From: Bacteroidota bacterium
GTDB lineage: Bacteria; Bacteroidota; Bacteroidia; Flavobacteriales_D; Crocinitomicaceae
Assembly: GCA_006226555.1 (NCBI GenBank)
Contig: SBGS01000256.1
Location: 1 to 40,967, forward strand
Direction of reading: 5' to 3'
DNA: 40,967 nucleotides
Of the stretch, positions 1 to 8,765 are shown in pieces. The notes beneath the pieces were generated by a model. That model was not told the origin of the DNA. It made no database searches and saw only the letters and a program-made list of their open reading frames with translations. Numbering within the stretch: the first letter of the stretch is position 1; each line of letters begins with the position of its first letter. A program made the translations under genes and the position numbers.

Positions 1-2673
1 TCCAGCCTAAAATTTAATTATGGAGATCAGTTCAGAGGAGAGATCGTTCTGGATGCTCAAGATAATGTATATGTCGCTTCTATGACTCAATCGGGAAATT
101 TCCCCGTAGTTCAGGGGAGTCAAGGTGCTATTTCCGGAAGTCAGGATGCTGTGTTATTTAAAATGAACAGTGGATTAAATAATCTTCTCTGGTCGACATT
201 TTACGGCGGTTTCGGATTGGAGACAGGAAATGCGATCGAGATTTCATCCAGTGGAGTGGTCTACGTTGCGGGAGGAACAACATCAACGGATCTTCCTGTT
301 ACTGGTGGTCATGATCAGTCTGCCAATGGCGGAGCAGCGGACGGTTATGTGGCAAGGTTCAATGGAACAAATGGAACATTTCTTTCCGGAACATACATGG
401 GGGCCGGAGAATACGATCAGACATTCTTTGTGCAATTGGATCTTGATGATAAAGTTTATGTACTTGGACAAAGTGAAAGTGATCTTGGTATTACCTCGGG
501 AGTTTATGGAAATGCGAATTCCGGTCAGTTTATCAGAAAGTACAATAACTCACTTAGTGCCCTAGAATGGACGACTATGATCGGTGCCGGTAGTGGTCAT
601 GTTGAGATTTCACCAACCGCTTTTTTGGTAAGTGATTGCTACGATATTTATTTGTCCGGTTGGGGTGGTGCAATCAATTCAAATCCGAATACCAGTCAGG
701 CGGTAAACTCAAGCTCTCAGGGATTTCCTGTTACCGTGGATGCATATCAGCCAAATACCAATGGAAGCAACTTCTACATTGCTGTGCTGGGACAAAATGC
801 GGGTCTACTGAAGTATGGTACGTATTTCGGCGGGGTAAACAGTTCGTATAATCATGTTGACGGAGGAACCAGCCGCTTCGATAAGGCGGGGAGGATTTAT
901 CATGCTGTATGTGGTGCATGTACAGGTAATCCTACAGGTTTTACAACAACTCCAGGTGTTTGGAGTCCGGTTAACCAGTCCAGTAATTGTAATATGGCTG
1001 CATTTAAATTTGAGCTGAGCACCATTGAAGCAATTGTCAGTAATCCGGATCCGCTGGTCTGCTTACCTGATCCGGTGCTGTTCAACAACAATAGCGCAAA
1101 CGGAAATGACTTTTACTGGGATTTTGGAGACGGCACATTTTCTAACGATGTAAATCCATCGCACGTCTATCCCGGACCCGGGGTTTACGATGTAACCTTA
1201 GTTGTCTCGGATACGAATGGTTGCTTCACATCGGATTCAGTAGTATTTCAGGTAAATATTGGTGAATTCTCTGGAGGAGTGGTACCTCTTCCTGGTCCAA
1301 TATGTCCTGGTGACACAATACAATTGGAGGCATTTGGAGGAAATTCATACGCATGGAGTCCGGGGCAGTATCTAGATGACCCCACAAGCGCGACTCCTAT
1401 GGCGAGTGTAGAACAAACAACAGAATTTCAGGTAATTGTATCTGATTCATGTGGAACAGATACACTAACCATTTTGGTTGAGGTATTCAACGGTTCTATT
1501 CAAGCTTCTAATGATACATCAATCTGTATCGGAAACAGTGTTCCTTTATTTGCAAATGGTGGTGTGTCAACGGTTTGGTCACCTTCACTTTACCTGGACG
1601 ACCCCAACACACCAACACCGGTATCAACGCCTTTAGACGATATCATGTATACTGTAGAGATCTTAACTGCCTCTGGATGTATATTGAAGGATTCGGTTTT
1701 CATCGATGTTTATTTCCAGCTGCCTATACCTGTTCTACCGGATACTTTATTTGTTTGCCAGGGTGAATCAGTGATGGTCACAGCTGAAGGGGGAGAAACC
1801 TATTTCTGGTACCCTGACAATGATATTGACAATGTGAATTCTCCGGTTGTTTCAATTAATTCGCCGATAAGTCAGTATTTCTATTGTGATCTTGGAAATT
1901 CATGTGGAGTTGTAACGGACAGTGTTTGGTTGGAGCTCGTAGTTGCAAATATTGAGGCATTTTCTGATACTATTCTTTGCCCGGGAAATTCGGTGGATTT
2001 ACGTGCAGAAGGTGGAGTTAATTATTACTGGTGGCCCAGCTACGGACTTTCTGCGGTGAATACATCACAGGTCACAGCTATGCCTTTTACCCCGACCCAG
2101 TATTATGTTATTGGATATGATGTTTATGGCTGTGCTGGCTCAGACAGCGTGCTCGTGGATCTTTATCCACAGGCATTGATCCTAACAAATCCTGATGTTT
2201 ATGCTTTTGTTGGAGATAATGTTCAGCTGAATGCTACCACAACCACACCGGGAAGCATTACGTGGTATCCGACTGAGTATTTGAGCTGCGTGGTATGTCC
2301 GAATCCTATTGCCAATCCGGATGAAGAGTATTTTTATATTGCTTCGTACACTGATGCCAATGGTTGTAGTGCCTCGGATACAGTACATATCTATTACGAT
2401 CCGATATTATATGTTCCGAATACTTTTACGCCAAATGAAGATTCAGACAATCAACTTTTTAGAGTTGTAGGCGGTAATATCACGGCATTTAGAATGGATA
2501 TTTATAACCGTTGGGGTGAACTTATCCATACCATGGAGGATATCTCAGAGTTTTGGGATGGTACCTATAACGATGCTGATTGTCAGGATGGAACCTATAC
2601 CTGGAAAATAGTTTTACGCGACCTTCGTGATGAAGAGCACATATACGTAGGACACGTTAATCTGATAAGGTAA
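1..2673 (+). CDS. T9SS-exported surface protein with gliding-motility-type C-terminal domain, 5' partial
   Basis: The reading frame is open from base 1, so the gene begins upstream of the window; the first ATG at 82 is internal. The N-terminal third has repeated short blade-like units (for example STFYGG and GTYFGG), resembling SBBP-type beta-propeller repeats. A PKD domain lies at about 1068-1215, with the WDFGDGTFS core and the closing DVTLVVSD strand. Several Ig-like repeats follow, each with a Cys-containing strand and a YxWxP motif (AWSPGQYLDDP, VWSPSLYLDDP, YWWPSYGL). The end, about 2400-2670, has VPNTFTPNEDSDN, DIYNRWGELI and DGTYTWKI, which is the CHU_C / gliding motility-associated C-terminal (type B T9SS sorting) domain. 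The product should cross the outer membrane through T9SS and remain at the surface or be released. The ligand is unknown. It ends 8 bases before the facing dioxygenase gene. Confidence 0.9.
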   Translation, partial: SSLKFNYGDQFRGEIVLDAQDNVYVASMTQSGNFPVVQGSQGAISGSQDAVLFKMNSGLNNLLWSTFYGGFGLETGNAIEISSSGVVYVAGGTTSTDLPVTGGHDQSANGGAADGYVARFNGTNGTFLSGTYMGAGEYDQTFFVQLDLDDKVYVLGQSESDLGITSGVYGNANSGQFIRKYNNSLSALEWTTMIGAGSGHVEISPTAFLVSDCYDIYLSGWGGAINSNPNTSQAVNSSSQGFPVTVDAYQPNTNGSNFYIAVLGQNAGLLKYGTYFGGVNSSYNHVDGGTSRFDKAGRIYHAVCGACTGNPTGFTTTPGVWSPVNQSSNCNMAAFKFELSTIEAIVSNPDPLVCLPDPVLFNNNSANGNDFYWDFGDGTFSNDVNPSHVYPGPGVYDVTLVVSDTNGCFTSDSVVFQVNIGEFSGGVVPLPGPICPGDTIQLEAFGGNSYAWSPGQYLDDPTSATPMASVEQTTEFQVIVSDSCGTDTLTILVEVFNGSIQASNDTSICIGNSVPLFANGGVSTVWSPSLYLDDPNTPTPVSTPLDDIMYTVEILTASGCILKDSVFIDVYFQLPIPVLPDTLFVCQGESVMVTAEGGETYFWYPDNDIDNVNSPVVSINSPISQYFYCDLGNSCGVVTDSVWLELVVANIEAFSDTILCPGNSVDLRAEGGVNYYWWPSYGLSAVNTSQVTAMPFTPTQYYVIGYDVYGCAGSDSVLVDLYPQALILTNPDVYAFVGDNVQLNATTTTPGSITWYPTEYLSCVVCPNPIANPDEEYFYIASYTDANGCSASDTVHIYYDPILYVPNTFTPNEDSDNQLFRVVGGNITAFRMDIYNRWGELIHTMEDISEFWDGTYNDADCQDGTYTWKIVLRDLRDEEHIYVGHVNLIR

Positions 2674-2681
2674 TCAATAAA

Positions 2682-3206
2682 TTATACGAAACGTGGATCC
2701 GTTTCCATTACGTGACCACAGTTTTTGCATGTTCTTAATTCTTCAGATCCATAGAATTCTCTGAATCGAGATAGAAAATCACGTTCAATATTATCCAGCG
2801 GGAATCTGTACTCGTGCAATTTGTGATTGCATTCGTCACAGAACCACATTAAACCATCAGTAAGATCAGTTCCTTTTCTAACGCGCTCTATCACTAAGCC
2901 GACAGTATTCGGTCCACGCATTGGAGAGTGAGGAATGTTTCCCGGTAAAAGGAACATTTCTCCTTCTTTGATTTGAATGTCTCTTGGTTTACCGTCTTCC
3001 TGTATGCGAACAGTAATGTCTCCTTCGATCTGATAGAATAATTCCTCGCTCTCATTAAAATGATAATCCTTACGAGCGTTAGGTCCCCCCACGATCATAA
3101 CGATGAAATCTCCGGCTTCCGCATACAGATTCTTGTTGCTTACCGGTGGTTTAAGTAGATCACGATTGTCATCGATCCATTTCTGAAGATTAAAAGGAGC
3201 TAGCAT
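2682..3206 (-). CDS. nbaC: 3-hydroxyanthranilate 3,4-dioxygenase
   Basis: A cytoplasmic Fe(II) cupin dioxygenase of 174 residues, the usual bacterial length. The family opens the ring of 3-hydroxyanthranilate to give 2-amino-3-carboxymuconate semialdehyde, the precursor of quinolinate for NAD or of further catabolism in the kynurenine pathway. Visible motifs: ARKDYHFNESEELFYQ with the first iron His and Glu, LLPGNIPHSPMR with the second iron His, and two C-terminal CxxC pairs (CDECNHK and CKNCGH) forming the rubredoxin-like site of the bacterial type. I chose the ATG at 3206; an in-frame TTG lies at 3212. No other kynurenine-pathway gene is in the window. The preceding minus-strand gene ends in a strong terminator at 3231-3265, so this gene probably has its own promoter close to its start. 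The symbol nbaC is used for bacterial homologues (haaO elsewhere). Confidence 0.93.
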   Translation of the reverse strand: MLAPFNLQKWIDDNRDLLKPPVSNKNLYAEAGDFIVMIVGGPNARKDYHFNESEELFYQIEGDITVRIQEDGKPRDIQIKEGEMFLLPGNIPHSPMRGPNTVGLVIERVRKGTDLTDGLMWFCDECNHKLHEYRFPLDNIERDFLSRFREFYGSEELRTCKNCGHVMETDPRFV

Positions 3207-3230
3207 AATCAAATGTTTTCTTAAAAGTAA

Positions 3231-3265
3231 TTAAAAAATAAAAAGCCCCGCACTGGGCGGGGCTT
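3231..3265 (-). terminator. Rho-independent terminator of the large T9SS protein gene
   Basis: Perfect 9-bp arms AAGCCCCGC / GCGGGGCTT (3243-3251 and 3257-3265) enclose a 5-base loop. Read on the minus strand, the stem is followed by TTTTTATTTTTT. It lies 23 bases past the stop of the large gene ending at 3289. Confidence 0.92.
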
Positions 3266-3271
3266 CTTTCA

Positions 3272-3287
3272 CGATAGTGAACTATCG
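3272..3287 (-). repeat. Perfect inverted repeat just after a stop codon
   Basis: CGATAGT and ACTATCG form 7-bp arms with a 2-base centre. The repeat begins one base after the TAA of the large T9SS gene and precedes the terminator stem, so the transcript would end in two consecutive hairpins. Confidence 0.75.
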
Positions 3288-3288
3288 A

Positions 3289-6200
3289 TTATTGTTTGAT
3301 CACTCTAAATGTGTGCTCAACGTTTTCATTCGCTACTTTGATCAAGTATACTCCTGGCTCAAGTTTACCAAGATCGATCGATGTAGTTTCTGTTCCGTTG
3401 ATCGCGTTAGCTTTAGTAGCGATAACTTTTCCATTAAGATCAGTCAACTCATAGCTGAATACTTCAGTTGATCCTTCATTTGTAATGTAGATCATATCTG
3501 TAGTAGGGTTAGGATATAGATCGATATTTCCTAATCCAAGCTCAGCGATGTTCAACCAGTCACATGTAGGTGAAACGTTCACAACTACGTTTGCAGTATC
3601 AGGACCACAAACTCCGTTTGAAACGATGTAGTCGTAGTTGAACTGACCTGGGATGTTACTAGCCATGATCTGTGAAGTTGGCATTGCTTGGTTAGATGGA
3701 TCGTACCATGTACCACCAAGGTCAACGTTTCCACTAAGACCTGAAAGTAGATCAAATGGTTCGTTCATACATACATCAATTGTTCCATCCTGACCAGCAG
3801 AAGAAGCATTGAATACAGTGATCGCAGCAACAGTTGTGTCAGCAGCACATGGAGTTTCTACGATATAGTAGAAGTAATGTGTTCCTGCAGGCAACAAGCT
3901 GATATCAGCAACAGTATCGTTGATGATGAACGTTTGGTTTTGGAAGTACCACTTACCAAATGATTCACCAGCAGTAATAACACTGTTTAGATCTACTGTA
4001 CCATCAGCACGACATACATCAACTGCACCATCAGTACCAGGTACCAATGTACATGGAAGGAATTGAACGTCATCTACAACGTTAGCACGTCCCCAGTTGT
4101 TGATACCTTCGAACGCAATCTGATAAACTGTATCAGAAAGGAACAATGTATCAATAGTCCAAGTGTTCACGTTATTGTTGTATGACTGAATTTCAGTCCA
4201 TGGTGAAGTTTGGCTGTTCACATAAACTTTAGTGATGTTTTGAGTTCCCCAAGATTCTTGAGCATAAGCAAATACCAATGCCACTGAATCCTGTCCTGAG
4301 AAGTCAAATCGTGGACTCACCAATTTAGTGATCGGAGAGTTAGAACCTGATTGACTCACGAAACGAGCGTTCAATGTTCCTTCGTACGCAGTAGTTACAG
4401 TACCACCACCGGCACCAGTTTGGTATGTCCAGTTTGCAGTACCTACTTCTTGCTCATTTTTCCAACAAACACGTGTTTCAGAGTTGTCTTCGAATGTTTC
4501 AAAGAAAGGAAGTACACTATAAATACCACATTCAGTTGTGAAGTTGATTGGAGACCAATCACCTACTACTTCAGTTGGTCCACAGTTAGCAGCAACATAA
4601 ACATCGTAATTTGTGTTACCATCCAATCCTGTGATCAGGTAGAATGTATCAGTTGCTGTAGCAGAACCGATCTCTGTACCAGTACCAGGTGTGAATCCAG
4701 GAAGACCCCACTCAACGTACCACTCAGTTTCAGTACCATTAGCTACCCATGCTACAATACCACCTTGATCTGTGATCGTATCCATGTAAAGGTTAGTTGG
4801 AGCATCCGCATCCTCAACAGTTACGTAGTATACACCAGATGTGTCACCATTATTGTCTTGAACAATAATTGCGTATACTCCAGGAGTAAGGTCAGTTGGA
4901 GCTGGTCCAAAAGCACCTCCATCAACAGAGTAAGAGAATGGTGCAGCACCACAAGTTACGTTAGAAAGAACAAATGAACCATTTGCCTGGTTGTTACAAG
5001 ATGCATCAATTGAATCAAGATCAACGTTTACGTTGTGAACGTTTACTTCGATCAATAATGGATCAACAGAGAAACAACCGTTATTGTTAGAGTAAGCATA
5101 GAAGTTGTAAACACCTTCTGTCGCTGCAGGCAATACAGTAGTTCCAACAGTTTCAAGCGGTGAACCTGTTCCTAGGAAGTTACTTGCAGTAGACGGTGCA
5201 TCATACCAATCAGCCGGAGCTGGAGATTGTGCATCGTAGTATACTGTACCGTTGAATGTTCTGTTCGCATTACCTACAGTCCATGGAGTACACAAACCAT
5301 TACCACAAATAATTGTGATGTCAGCGTTGCTGTATGTGTTAGCACCTGTAGTATAGTCAGCATCATACTGCACGTATATACCGTAAGTAGCACCAGCAGG
5401 TATAGTGAAGTCAGCTACATCGATGAACTGAGCACCAGCAGCAGCTACAGAGTAGTTACCAACAAGTGTCCAAGCGGCCTGGTTTGTTGCGTTTCCAACG
5501 TACCCACCTGGGATGTAGTAAACATCAACAGGACCAGCAGAACCTGCGTTAACATCAAATCCTGTAATAATTACGTCATTAACGTTTGCTGCAATGTCAA
5601 ACATGTTACCAGCACCACAACCGTTACCAGCGGCAAAAGTTGTTGTCAATGAGTTTGGAAGCATTGCAAAACCAGTTGCGTTAACCGGAATAGAAAGGTC
5701 TCCTGTACAAGCATAAACGATTGTATCTAAAGCTTGCGCTTGAAGAGGGATGTTTGTTTCACCAGTAGCGATAACAACATCCACTGGAGCACTGAATAAA
5801 CCACCGTTATCCTGAACAATTACAGAATAAGTACCAGCAGTAAGATCCGTAGGGATCGCTCCGTATGTAGCACCACCATCAAGTGAGTACGTGAACGGTG
5901 CAGCACCACAAGTAACGCCAGTTAAAGAGAATGAACCATTGTTGTAGTTTGTACACGTCTCATCGATTGGAGTAAGATCAACCAATACATCAGCGATAAC
6001 AACTTGAACTAGCTCTCTTGTACTCTCACAACCGTTAGTTGAAGCTACATAGAAATCATAAGTTCCAGTTACGTTTGGATCTGGAAGAACTGTTGTACCT
6101 ACCGCGTTCAAAGGTGTACCTGAACCAAGTAAGTTACCTCCTGTAGAAGCGTCATACCACAATAATGAACCATCGAAATAAGTAAGGTTTACAGTTGCAG

Positions 6201-7803
6201 TCAATGTAATTGGATCTGTGAAAGCATCGTCATCACTAGATACTAGAACTACAGAAGTCAACGGTAAGTATGGAGTCAAATCAATACCTGTTTGATCACA
6301 CTGTGCTGTTAAAATAGTAGAACCGTTTACGATTACACTGTATGAATACCATCCAAATGAACAGTCAGGACCAATAGATGCATCCAAAGTAGCACTAACG
6401 ATCGTTCCTGTAGCACACGAGAAATCATTTACAGTTACTGTAACAGGATCAGAATCACTACCACCCGCACTTGCCGTAGACGAACAAGTAACTGATGGAA
6501 GAGAAGCTGTAAGGTTAATTGGGTTTGAACCAGTACAAGCATTGATAACAGGGTTTGTAACAGTTGGTACAGGCAGTGGAGTTGTGTTAATTACAACACT
6601 TACACCAACCGAGTTAGACCAACATTGTGTAGCTACATCGTATGCAGTAACATAATATGTGTCAGTCGAAGTTACTGTGTAAGGCGCAGTTGCCGGATCA
6701 GCGTTTGATGTTCCAGGCATGTTTCCTTGCCAGTAGTATTCTGTACCAGCCGGAGCTGCAGCCACAGTAATTTGAGTAGAGTTACATGCTGGAGACTGGT
6801 CCGCAACCGGAGCTGGAGGATCTGCTGCCAATGGCATGTCAGTTACTGTATATGAAGACGAGTTTATTGACCACGCCATAGTAACTGTATTGTAAGCTCT
6901 TAGGTAATAAGTACCGTTAGCTGTTACGTTGTAAGGTCCAACGTATTGAGCTGTCATGTCAGTACCAGTAGCAGAAGTTTGCCAGTACCAAACAACATCT
7001 GGAGCAGGAGTACCTGCAACATCCAAATCAGTTCCTGTAACACAGCTTGTAGAAGGTGCTACCTGGAAAGGTGTTGGTGGTGTTGCTGGTGGTGGATTCC
7101 AAGCATAAGTTTGCCCTGATACAGGGAAAACTGTAGCTGAAATTGTCATATTGTTTGCGTTTGACGTAGCGGCCGCTGAAGCTGACCAGTCTGTCGTTGT
7201 TGTACGAGCATTGTAATCAGCATTCGTTGCTCCCGTAATACCACAGTCATAGTCAGAACTTGAGGTAGTTGCAACCATTGTACCGTATACGAACTCAATT
7301 ACGTTCGTAGACTCATACAATTTGATCTGAAAATTAAAATCTTGTGTACCTGCAAAACGACGGAAATTTTTCCACTGGATCGTACAGATCTGGTTTGGAG
7401 CAACACCACTTGTTTCAATGCGGATTTCTCCAGCAGTTGTACCACCTTGAAGGTCACGACCCAAGGGAGCTAAACAAGGATGATGTGTACCAGTTGAAGA
7501 CAACGGAGTATATGTTGTTGTCGACGTTGTGGTACCGAAAGAAGCCCATCCATTCGAGTTTACTTTAATCGTGGTATAGTCCGTACCATTGTAATTAAAT
7601 GTAAAACCGATTGGAGTTGCAGGACTGATGGCATCATCAGTTGTACCTGTAAAGAGAGCCGTACCACCGGTAATCTCAGTGTAGGTGCCCGCAAATTGCG
7701 AGAACGAGTATGAACTCACCTGTGCCCACGAAGTGCTGTACGAAACAACAAAAAGGGTACATAGCAAGAATATACTACGCCATTTTTTGTAATGATTTTT
7801 CAT
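3289..7803 (-). CDS. Large T9SS type A multidomain surface protein
   Basis: A 1504-residue exported protein. A signal peptide is visible (KKWR, a hydrophobic run, then STSWAQ). The N-terminal region (SSYSFSQFAGTYTEITGG) is a beta-sandwich type common in T9SS cargo. The middle holds Ig-like segments (WYWQTSATG, YYWQGNMPG, WYDASTGGNLLGSG, WYDAPSTASNFLGTG) and two SprB-repeat-like modules with NGSFxLxxVTCGAAPFxYSxDGG. A fibronectin type III-like segment (GLDGNTNYDVYVAANCG) and a MAM/cleaved-adhesin-like jelly roll follow. The C-terminus (NIDLYPNPTTDMIYI, then LEPGVYLIKV) is the type A T9SS sorting domain. The gene has a near-consensus promoter and a strong terminator, so it is probably a well-expressed single-gene unit. 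Adhesion is a reasonable guess from the domains; the ligand is unknown. Confidence 0.9.
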   Translation of the reverse strand: MKNHYKKWRSIFLLCTLFVVSYSTSWAQVSSYSFSQFAGTYTEITGGTALFTGTTDDAISPATPIGFTFNYNGTDYTTIKVNSNGWASFGTTTSTTTYTPLSSTGTHHPCLAPLGRDLQGGTTAGEIRIETSGVAPNQICTIQWKNFRRFAGTQDFNFQIKLYESTNVIEFVYGTMVATTSSSDYDCGITGATNADYNARTTTTDWSASAAATSNANNMTISATVFPVSGQTYAWNPPPATPPTPFQVAPSTSCVTGTDLDVAGTPAPDVVWYWQTSATGTDMTAQYVGPYNVTANGTYYLRAYNTVTMAWSINSSSYTVTDMPLAADPPAPVADQSPACNSTQITVAAAPAGTEYYWQGNMPGTSNADPATAPYTVTSTDTYYVTAYDVATQCWSNSVGVSVVINTTPLPVPTVTNPVINACTGSNPINLTASLPSVTCSSTASAGGSDSDPVTVTVNDFSCATGTIVSATLDASIGPDCSFGWYSYSVIVNGSTILTAQCDQTGIDLTPYLPLTSVVLVSSDDDAFTDPITLTATVNLTYFDGSLLWYDASTGGNLLGSGTPLNAVGTTVLPDPNVTGTYDFYVASTNGCESTRELVQVVIADVLVDLTPIDETCTNYNNGSFSLTGVTCGAAPFTYSLDGGATYGAIPTDLTAGTYSVIVQDNGGLFSAPVDVVIATGETNIPLQAQALDTIVYACTGDLSIPVNATGFAMLPNSLTTTFAAGNGCGAGNMFDIAANVNDVIITGFDVNAGSAGPVDVYYIPGGYVGNATNQAAWTLVGNYSVAAAGAQFIDVADFTIPAGATYGIYVQYDADYTTGANTYSNADITIICGNGLCTPWTVGNANRTFNGTVYYDAQSPAPADWYDAPSTASNFLGTGSPLETVGTTVLPAATEGVYNFYAYSNNNGCFSVDPLLIEVNVHNVNVDLDSIDASCNNQANGSFVLSNVTCGAAPFSYSVDGGAFGPAPTDLTPGVYAIIVQDNNGDTSGVYYVTVEDADAPTNLYMDTITDQGGIVAWVANGTETEWYVEWGLPGFTPGTGTEIGSATATDTFYLITGLDGNTNYDVYVAANCGPTEVVGDWSPINFTTECGIYSVLPFFETFEDNSETRVCWKNEQEVGTANWTYQTGAGGGTVTTAYEGTLNARFVSQSGSNSPITKLVSPRFDFSGQDSVALVFAYAQESWGTQNITKVYVNSQTSPWTEIQSYNNNVNTWTIDTLFLSDTVYQIAFEGINNWGRANVVDDVQFLPCTLVPGTDGAVDVCRADGTVDLNSVITAGESFGKWYFQNQTFIINDTVADISLLPAGTHYFYYIVETPCAADTTVAAITVFNASSAGQDGTIDVCMNEPFDLLSGLSGNVDLGGTWYDPSNQAMPTSQIMASNIPGQFNYDYIVSNGVCGPDTANVVVNVSPTCDWLNIAELGLGNIDLYPNPTTDMIYITNEGSTEVFSYELTDLNGKVIATKANAINGTETTSIDLGKLEPGVYLIKVANENVEHTFRVIKQ
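4809..5024 (-). repeat. SprB-like module, copy 2 of an internal duplication
   Basis: Encodes the module containing NGSFVLSNVTCGAAPFSYS and the closing VYAIIVQDNNGD. It closely matches the copy at 5770-5990. The preceding Ig-like WYDAP segment (about 5150-5215) is duplicated too, so a two-domain unit was copied. Confidence 0.7.
5770..5990 (-). repeat. SprB-like module, copy 1 of an internal duplication
   Basis: Encodes NGSFSLTGVTCGAAPFTYS and the closing TYSVIVQDNGG. It is preceded by an Ig-like WYDASTGGNLLGSG segment at about 6105-6165. It pairs with the copy at 4809-5024, about 0.95 kb away start to start. Confidence 0.7.
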
Positions 7804-7838
7804 AATTAATACGTTATTTAATTGTAGTTAACATTCGG

Positions 7839-7869
7839 CAAAGGTACGTTAACGATAGATGTCTTCCAA
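7839..7869 (-). promoter_or_regulatory. Bacteroidota-type promoter of the large T9SS gene
   Basis: On the minus strand TTG (7869-7867), a 20-base spacer and TACCTTTG (7846-7839) match the Bacteroidota primary-sigma pattern TTG/TTTG, spacer, TAnnTTTG. Transcription would start near 7833, giving a leader of roughly 30 bases. Confidence 0.7.
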
Positions 7870-7982
7870 GGTAGATTTATCCCGATGAATATTTTTGTTG
7901 TTAAAATTACCAAATTGGTATTGGGACAGGATCAATTCATACTTTTTGTTATATTTCGAACAATTTAAACAGCGGGAAGAAA

Positions 7983-8765
7983 ATGGAACTTACAAATAGA
8001 AATGCCCTGATTTGCGGGTCTACACAAGGAATTGGTCTAGCAACAGCTGAATTGATGGCTTCAAGAGGAGCGAATGTAACATTGGTTGCAAGGAACGAAG
8101 AGAAGCTGAAAGAAGTTAGAGACCAGTTGCCTACACCGATAGGTCAATCCCATAATTACCTTGTGGCAGACTTTACTCAACCTGAAAAGCTGAAAGGTGT
8201 GCTGGAAAATTATTTGTCAGAAGGCAATAAGGTGGATATACTCGTAAACAATACCGGAGGACCTAAAGGAGGACCAATCATCGACGCTGAGATCTCTGAG
8301 TTTTTAGATGCATTTCAACAACACCTGATCTGTAATCATATTCTTGTTCAAGCGGTCTATCCGGGTATGAAGGAACGTGGATGGGGTAGAGTGGTCAATG
8401 TGATTTCCACAAGTGTAAAGCAGCCATTAGATGGGCTTGGGGTTTCAAATACCGTTCGCGGAGCAGTCGCAAACTGGAGTAAAACCTTGGCAAATGAGCT
8501 GGGCCGTTTTAATATCACTGTAAACAATGTTCTTCCGGGCGCTACAAATACTATTCGTCTCCAATCCATTGCTGAAGCGAAATCTTCAAAGACAAATGAG
8601 GATGTTGACGCAATTTTAGATGCCATGGCACAACAGTCGCCGATGAAAAGGATCGCTGAACCCACAGAGATTGCCGAGGCCATTGCTTTTCTTGCTTCAG
8701 ATCGAGCGTCTTATGTAAATGGTATCAACGTGCCTGTTGACGGTGGTAGAACCAAGTCGCTTTAA
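7983..8765 (+). CDS. Atypical short-chain dehydrogenase/reductase (SDR) family protein
   Basis: A 260-residue Rossmann-fold protein of SDR length. The cofactor loop GSTQGIG is at residues 12-18 (GxxxGxG), VNNTGGPKGG at about 88-97 matches the NNAG region, the catalytic-type Ser lies in ISTS (142/144), and the C-terminus carries NGINVPVDGGRTKSL. The usual YxxxK pair is replaced by S155-NTV-R159 (motif GVSNTVRGAV), so catalytic Tyr and Lys are both missing. That matches the divergent 'BKR-like SDR-like' subgroup often annotated as 3-oxoacyl-ACP reductase; the true substrate is unknown. Its stop overlaps the start of the next gene (TAATG), suggesting translational coupling. A poor -7 candidate, TATATTTC at 7950-7957, is the only promoter-like site seen upstream. 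Confidence 0.88.
   Translation: MELTNRNALICGSTQGIGLATAELMASRGANVTLVARNEEKLKEVRDQLPTPIGQSHNYLVADFTQPEKLKGVLENYLSEGNKVDILVNNTGGPKGGPIIDAEISEFLDAFQQHLICNHILVQAVYPGMKERGWGRVVNVISTSVKQPLDGLGVSNTVRGAVANWSKTLANELGRFNITVNNVLPGATNTIRLQSIAEAKSSKTNEDVDAILDAMAQQSPMKRIAEPTEIAEAIAFLASDRASYVNGINVPVDGGRTKSL

Noticed and set aside
4351..4977. 208-codon open frame on the plus strand, opposite the large T9SS gene
   Set aside because: It is antisense to a long gene with clear domains. The translation is Ser/Thr/Cys/Val-rich with no domain, reflecting the codon bias of the Ala/Gly/Thr-rich gene on the other strand.
5227..5652. 141-codon plus-strand frame inside the same gene
   Set aside because: Same shadow pattern as the previous one; no start context, no recognisable motif.
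7804..7982. The longest intergenic gap (about 180 bases) as a possible small RNA or riboswitch
   Set aside because: Beyond the minus-strand promoter and a poor plus-strand -7 candidate, I saw no stable stem, no terminator and no small reading frame with a good start.
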